In this document: positions 18,001 through 30,879 of the stretch, piece after piece
Layout of the letters: every line of letters starts with the position of its first letter
How positions within the stretch are numbered: position 1 is the first letter of the stretch
Source: Pterobdella sp. o SKG-2022
Taxonomy: Eukaryota > Annelida > Clitellata > Hirudinida > Piscicolidae
Direction of reading: 5' to 3'
Length of the DNA stretch: 64,000 nt
NCBI GenBank assembly: GCA_964035795.1
Contig: OZ038322.1
Coordinates: 17,896,674 to 17,960,673, forward strand
The notes under the pieces: model-generated
Database searches by the model: none
Seen by the model: the letters and a program-made list of their open reading frames with translations, nothing else
Told to the model about the DNA's origin: nothing
Program-made: the position numbers and the translations under genes

Positions 18001-21000
18001 CTTTGATGGAGGAAGAAGAGGTAGTGGAAGAAGAAGATGAAGTTCTGAAATGGCAGTTGATCTCAGCATCAATCTTAGTCTCCTTCTTATCCACCTCCTT
18101 CTCTTCAATGGTGAATCCATCAAGCAACCTTACATCGTTTTTATCATTCAAGTCCATGTCCTTAACATCGATTGTATCTCCCACATATATTTGTGTTGTG
18201 TCAGCAACGTTATTATTATTATTACTAGTTTTATTATCACCAACAAGTAGATTTTTATCTTTTTTAACTTTTTCTTCAGTATCTTCGGTTATATTTTTAG
18301 CTTCAGCTTCTTTAATCAACTTACCACCTTTTGTAGCTTCTCGAAACTCACACAATATCACCTGGCCTGCTGTTCCAGCCAATAGCAGACTTTCTGGCTT
18401 GTGAGTGGTCGAAAGAATCACCTGGCGGATGGCCAAGCGAGGATCATCAGTGAAGGGATTGTATGACCCGACCTGTGTGTTGTCATGTCACTCATGTAGA
18501 ACATCATTTATTGAAACTAGGTTATATTATCATTTAATATGAAATTAATATAGGTTATATTATCATAATGATTCTCTCAAACCAAAGTAAAACAAAAATT
18601 ATTGGACACTTAGTGTTTTCATCAGAATGTACAAAGCTTTGGTTAACAGTTTAACATTTTCAAGTACGTCATGAATATAATTTTGAAATATATACAGACT
18701 ATAATTATTAGTTATTAAATCAATATAAGTTTTCATTACCATCTATTAATTTTTATGGATTATTTCTAACTTCTATATAGGTATAAATTACCGCTTCGTA
18801 AAACTCAATATCTTCTTCATAAAATCATTCACAAAACACTTGATTACACAACAAAACTCAATTACCAACAACTCTTAGTCAGTACAGTCATATTACTCAT
18901 ATACAATCAACATCTATTATTATTAAAACCCGAAAGAATCCTACTGCAAATGATATATATAAAGATCATTAATGGCAAAAAAGACGTTAGCTCGGACTGG
19001 CAGTCTATAAAAATTTTTCTCAAATAAATGGCTTATTTTATAAATTACTTTATAATAGTTTCAAAAGTGTAGGCAGACTGCTGTTAACCGCAGTTACCTG
19101 AACAGCAGCATAACCTAATTAGATTTTATTTTTTAAAGACAAACCTTCTTGAAAGGAGGCCAATCATCATCGGAGTCATTGAGGGCGTCTAAATGGTTGC
19201 ACACGTCGATGCCGAACAAATGGGCTGTGCATACCCTGTGAGGGCCATTGTTTTCGCTTATTTGAGTGACTCTTTCAATGCAGTAATACGCCGCTAAAAT
19301 TTTATTACTTATATTGTTTCAATATAATAATACACCGTTAAAAATTTTATCAACTGTCAATGGAATTAGTGTGTTTACATACAATTTTTTTATAACTACC
19401 TATAAGATATCAAATCCATTTTAATACTTGTATGTGCATAAATATGAAGTTCAAGCATGCAACAGTCCAAATCTTAAACCTATATAGGAGTTGGATGTGG
19501 TCTTGTGTGGTTTGCCAGAACCTCACAGTTCCATCCTCATGGCTGTTACAATAATAATAATAAATAAAATAATAATAATATTTATAAAAATAATATTAAT
19601 AATATTATTGTTATTAATATTATTATTATTAATGAAACCATTATTATTATTATTATGTTATTAAAAAAAGACACATTCTAATCTGAATTTCAAATGATCA
19701 AATTGTAATGAATTATTTTACGAGTGATCTCATAATATTTTGTCAAGTACATGCCTACAAACTCAACAAATTAAATTGATAAACGACAAGAAAAAACTAA
19801 ATTAATATACCCAGATAGTAAGAGGTCGTTATCTTTTTCATTTGTAAATACTGAGTTTCCACCTAAGAAAGGCCAAGTCTTCAAATTGATGAGCATGTGT
19901 GAAAATACATTAAATAGCCTTAATCAAGTATATTAGTGAACAATGATGAAGATTTAAATAATGGAAGAGGATATTGAATGGCAACCTTCCTTGAGTAACT
20001 TGCACTTTTCATCTCCTGCTGTTTACCTGCCTCTCTCACCTTCGTCATGAACTCCTCTGGCACCTGTGTCAACAACATTCATTAATACTCCTTCCATCTT
20101 CTATAATGTATTATCACTATGAATCTATACATTGTATACAAACGTAACCAAATGGAATACTTGAAAAAACAAACATCAGTGGCATGGAAGAGAGATGTGA
20201 TGGCACTGCAGTGAGGACTGGTGAGATGAGGTAGTCGATATGAAGGCCATTCATTGCTCTGCAGATCCACCACCACAACCTCCTCTTCTGACAAGATCAC
20301 CAGGGAAGCTGGCTTGGGTGTGGTGTATGATGGATGAGAAGACTTGTTTCCTCTGTTTGCTCCTCTTTTAAAATTCACCTCCGATTTACCATCATTTTCT
20401 CTATTGGTTCTACCCTTGAAGTTATCTGAAGTGCACCAAACACTACTGACCAAACACTCATTGAACTCATTGTCGAGCACCAGAAAGTCAATGATTTTGG
20501 AAGTGATATCCAAAACCACATGTGATTCATCCTCATCTCCTCCACCCTTCATTAGACTCACCACCCATCTGTCACCATACCCCGACTTGGGCATGCCTCC
20601 AGAAAACACCATCAATGAACAACTGTAAAATATGGCGTTATTAAATAAGCATTAAACTCAAAGAAATTATTTAAAGTATCAATTGATCATTAATTGAAAA
20701 ATATTATTAACGTTTTTTGGTGATTATTGAATATTTTTTTATTATAAATAGTTTTTATCATTAGTATATGTTAATTCGTAATAAATGCCATCAATAATAA
20801 GGATTCAATAAAGGCATACGAACCTTTCATTTGTCTTCCACACAAACTTGTCAATAGAACCACATTGGTAAGGCCCTGAGAATTATTATCTCATGTTTAA
20901 GCCCAATAAATAATAACACAATAAATAAAGATAATTAAATTATTTTGAAAACAAAATAAAGCGCTAAAACATTAATAATGGAAAAGAAAAATGCCACAAT

Positions 21001-23654
21001 TTTAAAATTTAATATCTCTTATTCACGATCTCCGATATTAACGAGGCATCATCATCAGGATTCTTAAACAAACTTGAAGATAATCACAAATATTTGATAA
21101 TTCAAGTTCATCTTATGTAAAACTTGGTACATTCAATAAAAATTTGAAAGCGGTTCCTTGTTGATACAAATAATGACAGTGCAATGAGTAATCAACATAT
21201 TTGCTATTTGTTTGTTTTGATTGATAACTTCCTTGAAAACTTATAATGTCAACAAAAAATCTTCTTTCATTATGAATTATTTTATATACTTTCATAATGA
21301 CAAAATAATGTCAACTTATATAACACCTAGATAAGACATCAATACTGAGCACAATAAACTCAGTAGCTTAAAAATCAAGCATAAATGTCCCCCCAAGCAA
21401 ACCATAAGGAGTGTAGGCAGGCTCCCTGGGTTGTGATGAATCACTAGTGTTCCAAATGATGTAAGATCCATCGGAGTGGCTTGATATGAACTCACTGCCG
21501 TCATGGTTAAAGCTCAAGTGCTCCAGTTTCTGTCAAGACGTTTCAACGCTTTTATAGTCAAACTCTTGTTAGCATGGTGACAATGTTAAAGGATGATAAT
21601 GGTGGTTTATTATGTATAATCGTTTATTCATCAAGTTGAAATGTCTCTTTTGGGTGGGTCAACAATGGTTAAATGAATGAAGATACCTGATAGGAGTTAT
21701 GAACACTCTCAGGCGTGTATGAGAGAAGACTCCACAAGGCTATCACCCCCATGCTGTACCCCACCATCAACTGTTGTATGTAGCCATCCATTCAAAATGA
21801 GTAACATAATAATAATAATATATAATAATGAATCAATCATTTATTCAAGGAGCAGTGAGTTTTTGTCACAAACACTTCACCAAATGTAATGATCACCTTG
21901 TGAGGGAACAGTGGGTGAAGCATGATACATGCTACTGAACCCAAGTACATCTCGACATCAGTTGAAAAACTTTAAAATTTTAACAGAAATTTGGAAATTT
22001 GAAAAGCAATTTAATCAAAAGATATACACTATTTCAAGTTTAGTGAATGTTGTGAGAAATAGTGATTTAATGCTGATTATTATCAATTTATTTGTCTAAA
22101 AATCTCTACACTTTCAATAACACTGCATATTTATTTGTTTAGAACTAAAATAATATTAGATTTACTCCAGAATTATTTTTTTAAATTTATATTGATAAAT
22201 TATAATAGTAATACTTTATTATGAAACTATAATTATTAATCTATTATAATAATAATTATTAATATTTTCAACACAGATATCATTATTGTTATTATTATTA
22301 TTAGCAACAGAAATAATGAAAAGAACTTACAAATTTTCAAGAATATCATCAGGAAGAAGCATATGGTAAGGTTTTTTCAGATCATTATTATTGTCATTGT
22401 TATAATTAGCAAGATCATCACTGGAAATTCTTGAGTTGTTTTTGTTTCTTTCATATGACTCATTATTATACAGGTCAACTATGTAAAGGCAACCATCAGA
22501 CATACCAAAATATAATTTTGCCACTACACTATGAGTATCCATGTTGTTGTCAATGAGAGTGTTCTTGTTGATGTTGTTGTTGTTATTTGAAGAAGGCTGT
22601 TCATGCAGGCTTGCACTGCCTCCAATACACCTTTCCTCAACACAAAATGAACTTAAGGTATTTTTTTTTAGAAAATCATATTTTCTTGTGAGAACTTTAT
22701 GCAAGAAAGGTTCCGTGTTGAAAATTTGATTTTTTTTTTTGATACTGTTAGCATCATTGTTTACTTTGGGAGTTTGAGTATCTTCAATTATGTTATCAGA
22801 CTTAATAGGTTGTGTAACAATTGGTTTATTTTTTGAGTCTAGATAAATTGCAAAGACTTCATGTTTTGGCTCTACTGTTATAGGCTCTAATCCTTCACCT
22901 TCTTTATGAGTTATTATCTTCCACAAAACCATCACTGAGTCTTCTGTCAGAGTTATCACATGTAGCTGTAAATTAGAAATAAGTTTTGAATAAAATTTGA
23001 ATCCTTGATAACTACAATAATAATTAGTTTTCATAATTTTAGGTAAATTCTTTGATTTTTAAAAGCATTTTATTTGAAAAATTATATAAAAATTTATGAA
23101 AATTGAGTTACTTTTCCTGTAAGAAAAACTATATGGGTTATTTTCTTGTTCAAAAATGCTTGAAAATGAACACCAGGTTTGCCATATCTGAATGATGAGT
23201 ATACTTATAAAAGTGCACAATAAATTTATGTTCCAAAAATAACTTTTGAATAATATAACATTGTTTTAGTAAAAAAAATAGAACTTACATATGTAAATAG
23301 CCATGTTGAGTTCCTATGGCAAGAAGACCAAGATTTTTATCTACAGCCAAACACGAAGGTTTGTTAGGAAAACCACAAATTTGGTACTAGTGAAGAATTT
23401 TTCAATGAATAAAAAATTTCTACATGAAAAAGACCAAACTTTTCAAAACACGTTCTATCTAAATCATTTACACTATAATTTTTATACTTATATAACCAAA
23501 CTTAATTTTTTTTTCATGATTAATTGACTAAATAATAAATAATTTTTACTTGTCGAAATGAAAAAAAGTCCTCAACATTTAAGTCACACTTATTCTTGCA
23601 ATCATTCTGAGACGGGTCTTTTCGGAAAGAAAAACGTTTAATGAATTTACTCAT
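12021..23654 (-). CDS. lgl: Lethal giant larvae (LLGL) WD40 polarity protein, 28 exons
   Basis: Exons: 23654-23550, 23386-23289, 23187-23112, 22965-22331, 21969-21897, 21770-21687, 21529-21403, 20875-20824, 20622-20175, 20063-19986, 19878-19811, 19542-19480, 19307-19145, 18472-18002, 17810-17750, 17613-17455, 17206-17128, 16808-16726, 16539-16511, 16193-16153, 16088-16005, 15600-14795, 14677-14451, 14373-14211, 13859-13736, 13564-13439, 13172-12702, 12348-12021. They join in frame to 1773 residues. The start MSKFIKRFSFRKDP is followed by GFPNKPSCLAVDKNLGLLAI, FSGGMPKSGYGDRW, HEDGTVRFW, LLLAGTAGQVIL, GFGLFDY and PIIRCLYFAEN, in LLGL order. LLGL has two seven-blade propellers, binds aPKC/Par6 and myosin II, and marks the basolateral cortex. 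A basic Ser segment (LKRTWRASMRG, then RARSDLKEK) sits where LLGL carries its aPKC phosphosites. There is no C-terminal SNARE domain, so it is not tomosyn. It is much longer than usual (about 1,030-1,160) because of Asn/Ser-rich insertions. Confidence 0.95.
19549..19650. repeat. (ATA/ATT)n low-complexity tract
   Basis: An intronic run of ATA and then TTA triplets in lgl, forming an imperfect inverted repeat. It directly abuts the acceptor of the exon beginning at 19542. Confidence 0.8.
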
Positions 23655-26600
23655 GCTTGGTATAAATTTTCAATAATGAAAATAGTATTTTGTGTATATT
23701 AGCACCAAAGCAAAACGGCCATGTTAAACGAAAGTGCAAATAAATGTAAATTACATTGTAGAGCGAAATAATTCGAATAATAATTTTTTCAAAAAAAATT
23801 TCAATATAAAATTTTTTGAAATTTAAAAATTTGGAAAATAAAAAAAAAACTAAATTAACAAAAAAAAAATTTCGATAAATTCGAAACAAAATTTTTTTAA
23901 ATTAATTCATAATAATTTTTTCAAAATTTTATTTTTGATACTGGTTTTTGTTTAACATTTTAAATTTAATTGTTGAAGTCTTTTTTTAAGCTTACACTTG
24001 GAAGAATCAAGAAGCTGAGTACTTGTTCAAGAAACAAAGAAATGTCATTTTTACGGAAAACTCAACTCTGGTTTTTGAAATTTGCATAAAAACTCCAAGA
24101 TTTTCGCCAATGCACTTTAATTTTTTTCCAACTTTTCATTCCATACGTTTTATTATATACTATATTTTGCCTTCATTCTCATTATTTTTTTTTTTTCAAC
24201 TTTTTTAATCTATATGCCACACAAATTTTTGTTATCAAAAAGGTTTAATTATTTTACTTGATTATGTTATAATATTAACCTTTACGATCTAATCTGCTTT
24301 TCATGAACCAATGAATAACGATTTGGTTTTAAAAACTTTTTTAAATCGATTGAACACTCGCACCATTAAATTTTCAAACAAGAATGCCATTTTTATTAAA
24401 TTTTTAGATATCGATTTCATACATGTTTCTAGGAATCATTCTTTTTCACCGATTATTCATTCGCCTTTATATAGCGCACTTTAGCATAAATTAAACATGT
24501 ATCAGAGGCGTTTAAAGATACAAATATAGTTTATGAAGAGATTATAGTCTGTACAAATAATTTTAAATGTTTAGTTCTACCCTGAAGTGCTATCCTTTTC
24601 GAAACCTTCACCTTTGTAGTTATTTTTTTATTGAATTCAGTAATTTTTTGACTTTAATCTTTATCTATATATTTAGCTTTTTATTCATTCTTAGCATGAC
24701 GTTCAAAATACCCATACAAAGGTTCATGCACCTGGAACATCCTTCACAATTTAACTTTTGAAAATTATGTTTTTATCTACTTTTTCTACTTCATATACCT
24801 TCATTAGTCATTGAACTCCTACAAACATTGTTGTGTTCGCTTTATATTTCTGAAAAGAAGGTTGAACCTACACTATGGTGTCCTCAGCTACTAATTATAT
24901 TTTTTTTATTCAAAATCCTTTTTCAAAGTATTGGCTTAGTTTTTTACTTGTATCTTATTTAAAATATCGCGTGTAATACAAAATAACTTATTGTTTTAGG
25001 AGTGTCTAAAAATATAAGTATATCTAAAAATATTTTAAAACAGTTATATAAACTTCCTAGTTTTAATTTAATCAATGCATACATAGTTTCCTTATACTAG
25101 TTTTTTTCTCAATGAAATTTTATTTTTGGATTACTATTATTATGAAACTTCAACGTCCGATTCATTTAAAATCTATTGTTTAAGGATATAATAATTAATC
25201 CCTTAATTCGAAATCTTCGATGAAATATTCTCTCATATGTCGATCAGAATTCGTTATAGATAAAGTTATAAACTCAATTAATTTTAATGAACACATGGGC
25301 TTACGAAGCTTGCGATTTGATATGAAGTATTGATTGTATCTATAGACTAAATTATTGAACATTGAATATTATTTATTTTATCAAAAAGTAATAAGCTTTT
25401 TATAAAAATTAAATTATTATTTCAGTTTAAAATTTTATGTTGTTAACAAAATGCTTCATACTTTTGAATAAAATGAAAAAAGATCAGTGTTTAGTAATTT
25501 AGTATTTTTTACTTTGGTATAATAAAAAATAATATCTATTAACTATGTCGAAATACATTAAAATTCAATTAGTACCTTCAACAAACCATATTTGGAAAAG
25601 AATTATAAATAATGTTTCAAATTTCAAAGTTTCATGAGTTCATATCATTAATAGAAAATTTGTTTTATAACAGTACTAAAGTTTATGCCAAACTATATGA
25701 TTTGCACTTATGTATATATATGTTCAAAAGGTACTGAATACTAAGTTTTATTCAAAAAGTACCAAGCTTTTTGTTTCGGGTGTAACATTATCATTTAATT
25801 CTGACATTAAAGAGTCATTACGATAATGTATATACAAAATATTACAAAAGTTAGTGAAGGCTAAATTATTATATTAGAAATGAAACCTTATATCACGTAA
25901 AATTTTGAGATGCATAAATTTCCAGTTTTTATTTAACTGTTCTTTTACAATATTTTGCTTTAGGCTAATCAAGTTTAAAGGACATGCTGTATTAATTTTA
26001 TTGGTAACAGCGTTAATTATATAATTATCGTCACGTGTTTAGTATTTTTATATTTCTTGTAACTATATTTACTTTTAACCTATATGCTTACTAATTCATT
26101 ATAAAAAATAAATATTTTAAATATAAAAAAACTTGGTAAATTATTAATTTGAATTAACATTCACCGCACAATTTAAAAATATCTTAACTATTGAATTTTT
26201 GATTGAAGAAAGTTGTATTTAAAAACAGTTATGCCATGGTTAATAAAATATTCCTTGGCAAGGCATAGCTTATCAGTTATTTTATCATTCAAACGAGCAT
26301 GAACACTATAGACGTAATAAGACCTAAAAATTTTTAAAAGGTATCGTGATCAGGAAAACTACAATATAAAATGTTTTGATCATAAAATATCGTTAAAAGT
26401 ATCAAATTTGTTGGCATATAAGCAGATGGGAGAACCCACATATGTAAACTCGTTGAATGTTTTAAATACAATTTCACCACCCACGCGAGTCATTTGTGTT
26501 ACTACAAGCTAAAAAATAGTCAGGTATATGGCGCGAAATACTAAGACAATAAAAACTTATCATTAAAAATTTCCTTAACATCGCGACGTTGAAGAAAATT

Positions 26601-26926
26601 TTAATAGGACTTCTAGATAATTGTAATTATGGTTTTATCCCCCATAAATACAAGGAGGGTAACTTGACAACCAGTTTTATAATTATGCTTTATAAGACAT
26701 AGGCCATTGGAGACGAATTTATGGGTAAAAAACGTAAAAATAAAAATATCATCTATTTATTGCTTTGAAAAAATAGTGAGTTTATAGAAGACAACTATTA
26801 GTAGAAATAAATTGGTTTCATTCTATACATATAAGTAAATAACTCTTAGAAACTTTAACATTTAATGTAGCAAAACCATATAGAAAACCTAAAAATAATA
26901 AATCAAAAAAAAAAAATTGAAAAATG
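23655..26926. other. Intergenic region between lgl and ADISSP
   Basis: About 3.3 kb of very AT-rich sequence with only short chance open frames. It should contain the lgl promoter and any 5' untranslated exons. Three copies of a short dispersed repeat with an AAGCTT core cluster here (about 25377-25402, 25442-25475 and 25748-25780). No gene or RNA was recognised. Confidence 0.6.
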
Positions 26927-27997
26927 TTATTTTTCAAAACCATTCCAATCACTGGCGTGGGAATCATCATCGTGGTGCACCTTTAATAAGTGAATGCCAC
27001 ATTTTAAGGCTGGAGTTCCTTTGCCTTTGCCTTCATGATGGGTTTTTTGTCTTATAATTTTATTTGAAAATTCCTATTCATGTCTATTGAATGGTTTATA
27101 GATTTATATAATGATAATAAAGGATATGTAAGATTTCATTGAATTCAATGGGAAAACTTCAAGCAATGATTGCACAATCTTGAAAAAAATTTCTATGAAA
27201 TAAAGCTAAAAAAATTATTTTCCAATTCACCTTTTTTACTATAAAATTTTAAATGAATATAAGTATAAATTTTTACTAATAGGCTATAAGTATCTAAAAA
27301 TATAAATTTAAGTTTGAAGCTTTAGTGATGAAATGATTTTTTGAAATAAAAAAAATAATAATAGATACCTAACACCCTTGCATTAAAAATGAGTTTAACA
27401 TGCAAATCATGGTCGTGAAGACTTGTCATCACCAATTCTTCAGTCATCAACTTCTCTTTCTCAGCCTTCAATGTCAAATGCAACTCATGTCCTATGATGC
27501 ATTTTATTTTGATATATTAAACTTAGATAAATCAGGTCTATAAAAATATAATCCAAGTATTAAAATCTAAGCTCAATAGAAATACCATTTTCAGTGGGAA
27601 TGGCATCAACAAGCTGTAAATTAAGAGATTGCAGTGGGTCAAAATTTAGATCTTTTCCCAATTTGTGGCTGTGTAAAAATTTATTTTGATGAAAAAATGC
27701 TAATTTTGATTAAAATAGTAATTACTTGAAAGTAAAATCAATCTTATATTCATGGTGTATCTGTAAAAACCCTAGATGAATGTTGTAACAATTTTTGCAT
27801 TGTGTCAATTCTTCTACTATAATTTTTGAGTCGTGGGCTTCAGTTTGTTCAGCGGGAAAATGCACTTTATTACACCGATCTGAGGGAAATAAAAATCTTA
27901 AATAGTGCGATCACAAATGAACCACCATTTAAATATTTTTCAAATTGAAACATAAATAAGTACCTCTTTTTGATGTCTCATTTTTTTTGTTTTCCAT
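26927..27997 (-). CDS. ADISSP: Adipose-secreted signaling protein homologue (C20orf27 family)
   Basis: Five exons: 27997-27964, 27879-27726, 27668-27586, 27491-27374 and 27050-26927, stop at 26929-26927. The joined frame gives 170 residues, close to the 174 of human C20orf27. Matching blocks run in order: VHFPAEQTEAHDSKIIVEEL, then LGFLQIHHEYKIDFTF, LNLQLVDAIPTENGHE, NARVQKTHHEGKGKGTPAL and a C terminus DDDSHASDWNGFEK that parallels the human EYDSEHSDWHGFD end. The start MENKKNETSKR is the first ATG in the upstream exon. The protein is a small beta-rich single domain with no signal peptide here. The mammalian protein was reported as a secreted thermogenic factor; in other animals its role is unknown. 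All introns are 85-325 bp with GT-AG ends. Confidence 0.9.
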
Positions 27998-30879
27998 CGC
28001 GAAAAAGTAATTCGCGAAAGGGTTACCCGAATAAGATTCGTTTTAATATAAATCATAGAATAAATATACTAGAAGCTTTTTTAACAAAAAACATCAAACG
28101 TGAGACATTTTTAATAAATTCATTATAAATCAAAAATCTATCTAGAAAAATACCATAAATTTTATTTTTTAATGAAATAGTTAGCCTTAAAATAATTTAG
28201 ACTCGTGAAAAGTTTCATTTTTGTTTTCTCATTTTAAATTTTGAAAAAATTTTTTAATTTAAAGCTTTAAAAATCGGATTTTTTGGAAGGATTTCATATT
28301 GTTCAATATCAAAAGAACTTAAAAATGAAGTACTCGAAGAGGCTTCGCGCGTGCGCTTTCGGTCTTTTCGTATGGGAAATTTTTTTATTTAAAATATACA
28401 TAATCAAATATTTTAACTCTCAAAATTGAATATTGTCGGCCCGTATACTTCAGTGGTAGAGCATTAATCTAATGTTACCAGGTTCGATCCAGCGTGGGCC
28501 GACATTTACCACCTGTTCCACAGTGTGTTTTCGAAAGCGCTGTCTCCTATAAGAAAAAGTGCTTTATAAACACCGCATTACAATACATCTCTGGTATGTT
28601 CTCTTCATACAGCCGATTTGTTTAATAGAATCAAAACAAGTTGAAACCCTCATCGCCTTTTTTTTAGACAATTGTCGTCAGTGGGACTGAAGTTTCTTTT
28701 ATCGCGTTTTCGATGCTCTTGAAACAAAATTAAAACATTCATGTCAGAACATTAAGCACTGCAAATTACTTACCAAAGTCTTTAGTTAAACAAAAAGAAC
28801 AAATTGATCAAAACTTGAGAGCGATTGAAAGATCATATTCCGCATGCTTAGGAGGTAATATAAGACTGGGAAAGAAAGAAAATTATAAAAAGTTTTATAC
28901 ATGGGATATATTAGATATTAAAAATTCTATAACAAAACCGCTTAGTAGAGAAGTCGTCTTAAATACATTTATAAGCTCATGTTTAATTGCATTAAACCAG
29001 ATTTGTCACCAACTATCTTTAACTTTTTCCTCAATAAGTAACTTTACAATATTACTGTATAACATTGAAAACAGTTTTAAGATTTTCTGATTTAGCATTT
29101 TATTATTTCAATTCTTCGAGCCAAACGTAGATATCCAAAAAGTAAATGTTTTTCTTTGAATATTTTATTGCTATCAATAATCTTTTCTTTTTTTATATTT
29201 TTTTTGAAAATAAGTTTACCTGCGTACATAAAGATAGATATTGTTGAAATAAAAAATCTTGAAACATAATTTTAAAAAAATTGATTTATTGAGAGAAGGT
29301 GCAGAGTTTTGTCGATAAATATTTTTTAGCCTCAGATAGTTAACTAAAACAAACACTATATTATTGAAACTATTTCTGCAATATTGTAAAAAAAAGCTTT
29401 TTTTCTTCATCATCTTTTTTATATAAAAATTACCTTCATTAAATCAATCTATTTTCTTTCAATTTTAGTTAAAACAACGGTGAATTTCAAAAAATTTAAA
29501 TTAGTAGTGAATTTATGTTTAAAGTGCGATTTTATGATGCATTTTTTTTTTGAGAATTTTCATTCGATTATTCGCTTTCAATGCTAGAGTATGTTATGGT
29601 TTAAATAGGATTCTGAAATATCAATATTTACTAAAATAGCATTACATTATTAATGTGTTTATTGCGTAAATCTTCAGTCGATTTAAGGTTTCACCATGTA
29701 AACAAGGTATAAAAACTGGTCTAGAATTTTTGAAATATCTATTTATTGAGCATTTTAATTCTTCGAACGTAAATATTCAAATTTGTACCTCCACTTGATA
29801 ATGTAAGTTCATTCTACGAAAAGCTTCGTGGAATAAAATAAACTCCTAAAACTATTTAAAGAATTCATTTTATTGAATTTCCTATTGATAAAAATATCAA
29901 AAACACACTATTTATTCTTGAAATCTTTATTTTAACACATTATTTCATTCATCCACTCTAGAATGAAGTTTATAGTAATAATGAATTGAGCATCGCAAAG
30001 ATTTTCTCAAATAATAATTCAGTATAGCTGGTCCATGAATCTAATCGATAAATAGCAAAATTAGAATACTAGGTACAATCCTATTATTGAAAATATAAAT
30101 ATGAACACTAAGTTTGTTCATATGATAATGATAAAAATTTCTCTAAAACGTCGATTTTTTGGCTGTAATTTTGCGTTGACAATCATTTGAGTTTAAAATA
30201 TTAATTTGAGAAAAATACTTTATAAGCTAAAAGAAACAAACAGTATAATGTTATTTATCTAAAAAAAACAATTATCAAAAAACTTAACTTTTAAAAGATA
30301 AAAAAAAATATTTTTTTCAAAATTAATCTTAATTTATATCGACTTATCGAATACATGAAGATATCAAATTAGTTTGCTTTTGAGATTTAAAAAATATAAT
30401 ATTGAATACGGAAACTTATTCAGTTATAAAGTTAATTTAAAAAATTTTTGGAATACAAAGCACATCGTAAAAATCTTGAGTAATTTTTCCCAAGTCTTAA
30501 ACCAATAGATATAAATTAAAGCGGCTTGAAACTTTAGATAGTCATTCAATACAAGGAGACAATGTATTTTTACCAAACACAAACAACATGGAAAAATTTA
30601 AATTTTTGTTTGATTAACTTAAAACATATATATAACTAGAATTTTTATAACCAGGACAATGAAAAACTTGAAAAACGATTAATGCTTAGTTCTTATCTTT
30701 TTCAAAAACATAATTGTAAAGTTTTCTATTAACTAATGTAAGTTAAAATAATGTCTTTATTGAAAATAAAAACTTATCTAATTCTAAATTTTGAAACATA
30801 ATCAAGTAGATGAACAAATACATCACTAAAAACATGTGATTAGTGTCATAATCCTGAAAGCATCTACTTAAATGTTAAC
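27998..30879. other. Intergenic region between ADISSP and LAMP
   Basis: About 2.9 kb with no recognised gene. It holds a tRNA-derived SINE (28435-28590) and a copy of a short dispersed repeat (29787-29840). A 91-codon plus-strand open frame at 28815-29090 has no recognisable similarity and was not called. Confidence 0.6.
28435..28590 (+). mobile_element. tRNA-derived SINE (tRNA-like head 28435-28503)
   Basis: The first 69 bases look like a decayed tRNA. There is a perfect 7-bp acceptor stem (GTCGGCC with GGCCGAC), an A-box-like TTCAGTGGTAGAGC and a B-box GGTTCGATCC. The anticodon arm does not fold into a normal 5-bp stem with a 7-nt loop, so it is not a functional tRNA gene. The following bases include GCGCTGTCTCCTATAAG and GTGCTTTATAAACACCGC, which resemble the body of tRNA-derived SINEs in many animals. 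The 3' boundary is approximate. Confidence 0.6.

Noticed and set aside
19549..19650. CRISPR-like array or other regular repeats
   Set aside because: The triplet tracts have no spacer structure and the genome is clearly eukaryotic; no CRISPR array exists in the window.
12021..23654. Tomosyn (STXBP5) as the identity of the large WD40 gene
   Set aside because: The early blades fit both families, but FSGGMP..YGDR, LLLAGTAGQV and the IRCLYF exon follow LLGL, and there is no C-terminal R-SNARE coiled coil.
28435..28503. Functional tRNA gene
   Set aside because: The anticodon arm does not form a standard stem and loop, the total length is only 69 bases and SINE-like sequence follows.
28815..29090. 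91-codon plus-strand open frame
   Set aside because: No similarity or compositional signal; probably a chance open frame in the intergenic region.
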